Source: Pseudisothecium myosuroides (lineage: Eukaryota > Streptophyta > Bryopsida > Hypnales > Lembophyllaceae). From it: DNA of 64,000 nucleotides. Shown here in pieces: positions 58,201-64,000 of this stretch (position 1 is its first letter; every line of letters starts with the position of its first letter). The notes beneath the pieces are model-generated. The model saw nothing but the letters and a program-made list of their open reading frames with translations. It was not told the origin of the DNA and did not search any database. Location: assembly GCA_951799445.1 (NCBI GenBank), contig OX637289.1, positions 48,150,264 to 48,214,263 on the forward strand, written 5' to 3'. Both the position numbers and the translations under genes were made by a program.

Positions 58201-61200
58201 ATCAAAGAGCACTCACAAACAGGCAATCAGTTTACCAAGTTTGATTTTATCACCTACACAAAAGCTGCTGCTACTTGTTTGACTGTGCCAAGATTCAGCA
58301 ACAACACCAAGAATACTCATGGAAAGACTAAACAAAATAATTTCAAAACTAAAGATATCAAATCTGGGTATTTTAGAAGGACTAGAAGCTTACCCTCAAG
58401 CTACGATCTGGTCCATTCCAACAGCGGTCGCCACTTGAAAACATCATAGCAGAATAATTATCCTTAAACCCTTCCCAGTTGCTGCGAGAAAGACATTGTG
58501 AGTTTTTCTACTTTAACGATCATCAACAAGTGGATCAACCGCCACTATCTACTGACATAAAGCATCCTGCTCTTAATTAATACTGGTGTAATAGAAGTGA
58601 CTTCCAAATGACAGCACTTGAGAACTTCTCATATTGTACATTATCCTTGACCCAACAAAAAGCATAGTAAAATCACCCCTGAATCTCAAGGAATAAGTCT
58701 TCAAGAAACTAAAGGAAGCTGCAATCACACACCCCAGACGTGTTGACATGTGACCCTCCTCTTGAATAGCTTGCTTGTAAGGACACACCTTGTAGTTGTA
58801 TCTGCAGTGTACCACAATAATCGAGATCACTATGACGGCAGGTAAGAGATTGTCATACGCCAAAAAACCATCGCAGAAAATTCACCCGATTGCGAAAACT
58901 GCCCACAGTTCCAGAATCAAAGACCTAATTTCTTGAAAAGAGAATGAAAAGATCCTCACATCAATTCTCACACAATGTGGTTTAACAAGTACAGCACAAA
59001 GTGGTCTTTTGAAAGACACATAATTTCAAAATGTTTTCATGTCATACTTTTGCACTTTCAATTCGAAACATTTATCATGAAATGAATAAAATTCTCCCTC
59101 GGGTCCTGCAAAAAGGATCAACCAACTCAGAATGAAAAAAACACCATCAAGATCCTTTCCAGGAGTATTGGCAGTACGTTGCCGGCTTGGTCTGGTGAGA
59201 AAATAACCTAGGTTCAACTCCCAGAACAAGTTCTCGTGCAATTAGGAAACTAGTAACATCGCTCAGTTCTCAACAGATGGAGATCTGCAAACTACATTCT
59301 AGGAAATCATTAAAAACATGAATCTTAACTACAGCTCCCTTCCACAATAGAAAGCTTCAATTACCAGATCACGTCATCGTTTCATCATCTAACCGTCTGC
59401 AACAAAATTTAATATCCTGCTCGCCAGAACCATAATAAGGACCACGAATTAAAGAATTTGCTTGAACCTACCGAAGTCTCCGTTCAGTTTGGACTCCAAA
59501 TCTGAGATCTGATGCTGTAAAGTGGCCAACTTAGTTGTCGCGTCAGAGTATTGGTTCCTGATCTGTTCTGCTTCTGCAAGTGCATGCAAGGAGACCGAAT
59601 GAATTACCTTGCAAAATGAGTACACAAGCAATGAGGATGAAATAGTCCACACATTCGCAACAATATACTCGTAAAACAATCACCTGATTTGTTCACAGGC
59701 TTCCTGGTGTAAAAGCGCTTCAACGTCCCAGGAATAAAACGCTGCCACCAAGAAAGCTTCTTTGGTTCATCTGCTGCACAAGTGAAGGACATTTCAATTC
59801 CGCACATTAGTACAGCATATGCATATATGGGCAATTAAAACATAATGCATTTTCAACTGCAGTTGGAAACGAAAGCAGCATGCACATGTAATCCGCACAG
59901 CCGAAATGAAAGTTAGAAGACTCTACGTGTTTCAGGTACTTGTTCCTCCTCCTTGTCAAAAGTATACTCATCATCCTCACTGAAGTCATGCTCAGGTTCG
60001 ATGTCAGAATCAATATCGGCTTCATTATCCTGGTTTTCAATGGTTTCATGATCTTGGCGTTCATCAGGTACATGAACAGTTGTATCTTCTCCAGTCCATC
60101 GTGCAGCTATAACACGACCTAATTCTTCATTCGATAACTCCTCTAATTTGGGCTCTTCCTGCAGCTCTGTTAGATGCACCGCAGGCACATCTTCCATTAT
60201 TTCTTCTGCGATTGGAGCACTCTTCGCTTCGATTACCTGAGGAGGTTTGTCTCCATTCTGAGCTTCGCCGCTAGTTTTGATCTGTTGGTCAGCAAAAATA
60301 AGTTCGAACGCTGAATGGAGTCCTTCATAAATCTAAAGGTTACGTCCTAGAACCGTAAAGTTCATAGAAGAAGTTAGCACTTTCCATACTAGCGGTCATC
60401 ACTGAGCACATCGCCAACAGTAAATGTCTGCGGAGATCACAGAATCGTACCTCTTCACCGGCCTTGGGTTGCTGATCAACTGCATTTCCTTCTGCACGCA
60501 GGGAATCAGCTGCCTTCTTCTCCTTCAACTTCCTTTCCGCTTCCTCTTGAGCCTCTTTCTTCCTCACAGCCCGTTCCTGCTTCTCTCTTTCATCTATGGA
60601 TTCCTTGTCCACTGAAACGTACAGAATACGTGCAAAACAAAATCAGTATCTTCTGTCTTGCCCAAGATACCAGGAGAGGTGCCCATTAAAGAAAAAAAAT
60701 AATTTAGATTTAACTCTGAGTCTCAGACAACAATAACGACGACCTCAACATAAACAGCAAGCCCTAGACCTTATAGCACACGAAGGAATACACTTAACGT
60801 TTTTAAACATAAAGAGTGGAAGCAATCCCTTATTATATCTGCCACTATTGAGGAGAACCTCAGTAAAGCGTATGATGATAGTTCATACACATCCAGTATA
60901 ATCTGGGACAAAAATCCGCTGCACAAAACAGCGCTATTAAACAACAAGGAAGACCAAGCATAGAAGGAAAGATACATCTAGTTACAAGCACCAAAGGTAT
61001 GTATGAGGACATATAGACTTGTCGATGGTAGACATTAGCATTTCTGCCTCCAACATCAAGTGAACTCGTACAATTAATGACACGAGACAGGAAATATTAG
61101 CCCAACATCCTGAGTAACCAACCTCTGAGCTTCTTGACCTGCTCACTCAAGAGTTTTTCCTCTTTGCGTAGGGTGGTAAGTTCGATATCATTATGTTGGC

Positions 61201-63236
61201 GCAACTTCTTGCCACTCTCAATTTCGCTGCGCCTTATTTTAACGCCGTCTTTGTAAGCGTTTACCTTCTTCACTAATTTCTCTCTAGACGCTTTGCCTGC
61301 TTCCCAACAATTATTGATGCACTTCACAAATCCTTCGTACTCATCGCTTCCATCGCAACAGTCTGTCCAATACGAAAACTTCAGGTACTTTAAAACAACT
61401 AACAATAAGATGAAGATTATAATTAACGAGGTCTACTTGCTCAAGTAACTCAATAAAAATTAAGCAGCAAGGATACTCACAAAGCTCAGCAGCGATTACA
61501 ACGCAGTAAAAAATGCCTTCTGAGAGAATTGCTCACCGCAGATGCCGTCGTTAACACGAGAAGAAAATATACTCTTAGGTACATGTCCCACGTTCTTGCA
61601 GTAAAATTTACTTTGGGGGCAGGCTGAAGTACCTGCTCATAACAAGATATTAGCATACCATCAAACATCATTGTAATATATAATGATGCATCATAAGTGA
61701 TTACACACGTAGGGGAATCATGTTGACTCCCACTACGGGTACCTGCTAAAATCTCCACGCGGTGAACTTACGAGCAGATAGTGTGAGTCGAACTAATGCC
61801 CCGATTTTGTGTATTGAATACCTGACCTGCGCTATGGTCTTGACGTGCAGAAACACGACAGAAGAACGTATGGGTATAAAGAAAAGGACCAGAGGAAATT
61901 CACAGCAACCATTGACAATGCTCGAAAGAAAGAGGTGAAAGACGCCCTAAACCGAGATTCGACATCGAGCTTAGAAACGCGGATGTGCAGAAGGAGAATC
62001 GGAGCCACACGTTAGCGAAGATCGACACAAAGATTGAACAATCAATGTCCTCTGGGTAATCAATTACACGAACTTGCACAGAAGTAGGTCATAAAGTGTT
62101 GAACGGGATTTTACAATCTTGCTCTCGCCACGAAGAGTGCCCTCCAGATAGTCAAGACCAGAAAGTGCTAAAGAGAGACACTTACCAGGTTCATCCGTTC
62201 CGTCCTCACAATCACAAAAATTGTCATTAAGTCGATCCTTCGAGACCCGTTTAGAGCCATCCTTACACCAGAAAGTTGAGCCTTCAAAGTACTTTAAATC
62301 TGGCACACAGACAAAACAGTTTGCCTTCTCAACTTAGCTTCTACCGAACAGGGAGCAACAGCACAGCACTGAGATATACGCAGTTCCAGCAGAAAAGCAG
62401 AATACAGCTTAAATTAGCAACTGCATTCTATCCTGCCAGAGCGGCTTGGTCACTAGTTTAATCATTGCCAAAGATGCAGATGTCACAAGAGTAACGCTTT
62501 AAGAAAAAGAAAAGTGAATGCTGAACGAGTGAACCTCCGCTCTGCAAGCTTCTGTTTGCAATTATATATTGACGCAATATGCTATTACCGATCACAAACA
62601 TTGTTCGTGAAAACGGTATTAAATACATGCAGAATGGCTCAAAGCAGTCACGCGAAGTCCTAAATAACGCAATACTTTAAAGGCTCAGAAGCCGGGCCAG
62701 CTAGAATTATCGCAAGCTACATTGCACGGAGAGTATAATTAGAAACCTATCAGCATTGCACATTGTAAAGGCCCGACAAAACCTCCAAATTCCTCCCAAC
62801 GCCCAAGGATTTGATCCCAGATCGTCTGAATGTTGACTCTGTTGTTTGCCAATTCCTGATGTGATGAATTGTATCACGAGTCCTAAACACCACTGAGAAG
62901 CCAAGCTCCATTTCCATAGCCTTGAACCCTAGCCCAAGAGAGAGACTGACGGAATTAAAAGCATAGTGGAATCCAAACACCATTCGCCTGTAGCGTTGCG
63001 GACCTTAGTCCCTAGTCCCGGTAACTTTTCCCCCGTGTCTTCTATCTTGTATCGCTGGAAGAAAGAGAAACCGAGGGCGAGGAAGAGGAAAGAGAGAAGC
63101 ACGGACCTGGTGGGGCAATTCCCAAGGAGAAGGAGGAGCTGGAGGCCGTGGTAAGGGGAAGAGGCAATTGCGAGGAGAGGAAAAGTGGCAGCAAGAGCCA
63201 CCGAAACAGGCGCAGAGGCTGCGCACACGCCTTCAT
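55241..63236 (-). CDS. Glucosidase II beta subunit (ER lectin subunit)
   Basis: The 14-exon model gives 556 aa: 63107-63236, 62186-62299, 61537-61632, 61123-61362, 60451-60611, 59927-60281, 59684-59773, 59472-59573, 59048-59105, 58733-58801, 58394-58481, 58046-58107, 57560-57611 and 55241-55294. All phases agree. Adding two optional in-phase exons (55884-55988, 55582-55680) gives 624 aa. A signal peptide (WLLLPLFL) precedes two LDLa-like Ca-binding repeats ([25 protein letters not shown]). A charged coiled coil and a Glu/Asp-rich stretch with [18 protein letters not shown] follow. The mannose-6-phosphate receptor homology domain (~430-530) has [26 protein letters not shown] and EPSRCDYVAEL, keeping the Gln, Arg, Glu and Tyr expected to bind mannose. 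The end [10 protein letters not shown]...VHEEL is an ER-retrieval signal of HDEL type. The protein holds the catalytic alpha subunit in the ER and helps trim glucose from N-glycans in the calnexin cycle. The exon 7 acceptor is one of two adjacent CAGs. Confidence 0.9.
55582..55988 (-). other. Two possible cassette exons of the glucosidase II beta gene
   Basis: 55884-55988 (105 nt) and 55582-55680 (99 nt) both start after a good acceptor (ctgacag, gctcag), end at a donor (gtaagat, gtatgc), are multiples of three, and are open in the gene's frame. They would insert 68 residues ([17 protein letters not shown]... and [16 protein letters not shown]...) between SKLQ and [10 protein letters not shown] near the C-terminus. 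Known family members have no such insert that I recall, so skipping is the more conventional product. Confidence 0.35.
56215..56300. repeat. Internal fragment of the 3021-3287 MITE
   Basis: ctttgttccctcataacttttg, tccaaatg-ca-attcttcgg and tttgccaattagaatat match the interior of the MITE at 3021-3287 in order. No terminal repeats remain. It lies in the last intron of the glucosidase II beta gene. Confidence 0.45.
56466..56666. mobile_element. pogo/Emigrant-like MITE (201 bp)
   Basis: The left end CAGTAGAACCTCCCTAAGTC and the right end, read inverted, CAGTAGAATCTCTCTAAACC are flanked by TA on both sides (56464-56465 and 56667-56668). CAGTA(A/G)AACCTC ends with a TA duplication are typical of Tc1/mariner pogo-type plant MITEs such as Emigrant/Lemi. 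An internal unit (aaacctcnntaa-gtaatcttgtcaaacc) is duplicated. It sits in the last intron of the glucosidase II beta gene. Confidence 0.7.
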
Positions 63237-63540
63237 GGCGACTTGGCAGAGCGGGATCGGTGACGGAGGGAGGGGGGGGGAGGGAGGGAGGGAGGAAGAG
63301 GCGGAAGACGAGCGAGGACGAGCCTGCGGACGCGGGCAGGGGCGAGCGAAGGGAGAAGCAGAGAGAGGCGTTTCGGGGGGGTAGCTGCTACGAGGACAGG
63401 AACCCTAACTTCACTCTGTTGAGCACGAGACCCCGAAACGCTGCCCCCCAACTCTTGCGTGAAGAGCATCCCCACCAATTCTGCCCTATCCCTATTCTAT
63501 TTTCGTGTAGACTAGCCAAAACAAAAGTGAAAGTCATTTT
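63237..63540 (-). promoter_or_regulatory. 5' leader/promoter of the glucosidase II beta gene
   Basis: GC-rich DNA immediately upstream of the start codon. The + strand carries a long run of GGGA units at 63268-63295, so the transcript or coding strand is strongly pyrimidine-rich 30-60 bp before the ATG. AT-rich spacer resumes at about 63540. Confidence 0.5.
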
Positions 63541-63544
63541 TTAA

Positions 63545-64000
63545 TTTGTTTAATTCAAAAATAACTCAAAATTTCATAACTTTCCCACTCTACATCCAAA
63601 CACCACCAAACAAAGCCCATGCACCCCTCCTTGCCAACAGCTTTCTAACAATAGCAAGAATGCAACCAGAGGACTTACCGTCCAAGAGATTCCACTGTAA
63701 CAAACAAACAAACAATTGAAACAAAGAAACAACTTGATTTAAGGTATGGATTTAAGGTCTGGATGAAGAAAGAACAAATAAGAGGATAGGGAATGCTCTT
63801 CTCCACCAATGTTACTTTTCTCCAAACATATAATAGAGAAAAAGAATTTTGAATTTCCTAAATCTCCTTCTTTATAAGGAATTGGGCATTGCCTCCACTA
63901 AATATTTAAAGATGCAAAATCTTAGTGGAAAAATATTCTTCTCTATCTGGATGAATTTCATTGAGATAAGAATAGAGAGTCCTTTAGTGGCCCCATATTA
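63545..64000 (+). other. Dispersed repeat family C copy and AT-rich spacer
   Basis: 63545-63750 carries the family C blocks in order: tttcataactttccc, accaccaaacaaagcccatgcacccc, ccttgcc, gagattccactgtaacaaacaaac, then a terminal aacttgatttaaggta. The remaining 250 bp are AT-rich with no recognised feature up to the window edge. Confidence 0.5.

Overview
The window is nuclear DNA of a land plant. It carries a plant-type NPK1/ANP MAPKKK, a plant-specific DCD-domain protein, many short phase-consistent GT-AG introns, and long AT-rich spacers full of MITEs. The lineage cannot be fixed from sequence alone. A non-seed plant is a reasonable guess, because the MAPKKK is almost intronless and a complete piggyBac element is present, but that is inference.

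Layout. 1-3.3 kb is AT-rich spacer with MITEs and tandem hairpins. 3.8-11.9 kb (-) is a 16-exon gene for a predicted 1394-aa DCD-domain protein. 12-23 kb is AT-rich spacer with several MITE families and a PIF/Harbinger-like element. 23.2-26.8 kb (+) is the MAPKKK gene, with a long GC-rich leader. 26.8-38.9 kb is a repeat block centred on a 6500-bp piggyBac element (30167-36666). That element is inserted at a TTAA site inside an older ~920-bp piggyBac-derived MITE. 40.2-43.2 kb (-) is a 7-exon MUTYH/MutY adenine DNA glycosylase gene, and the GC-normal DNA up to about 45.5 kb is probably its 5' region. 45.7-55.2 kb is AT-rich spacer with MITEs and long foldbacks. 55.2-63.2 kb (-) is the glucosidase II beta subunit gene, ending in a HEEL-type ER-retrieval signal. 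63.2-64 kb is promoter and a dispersed repeat.

The four host genes have unrelated roles: DCD stress/cell-death family, cytokinesis or stress MAPK signalling, oxidative DNA repair, and ER glycoprotein quality control. They show no operon-like logic. The unusual content is the piggyBac system: an apparently intact element with all four catalytic aspartates and a C-terminal Cys/His domain, surrounded by at least six shorter relatives sharing its CCCCTAAA ends, TTAA-like target sites and internal sequence. Gene models were built by hand from splice signals and reading phase. Every internal exon length agrees with the phases of its neighbours, but no transcript evidence was available.
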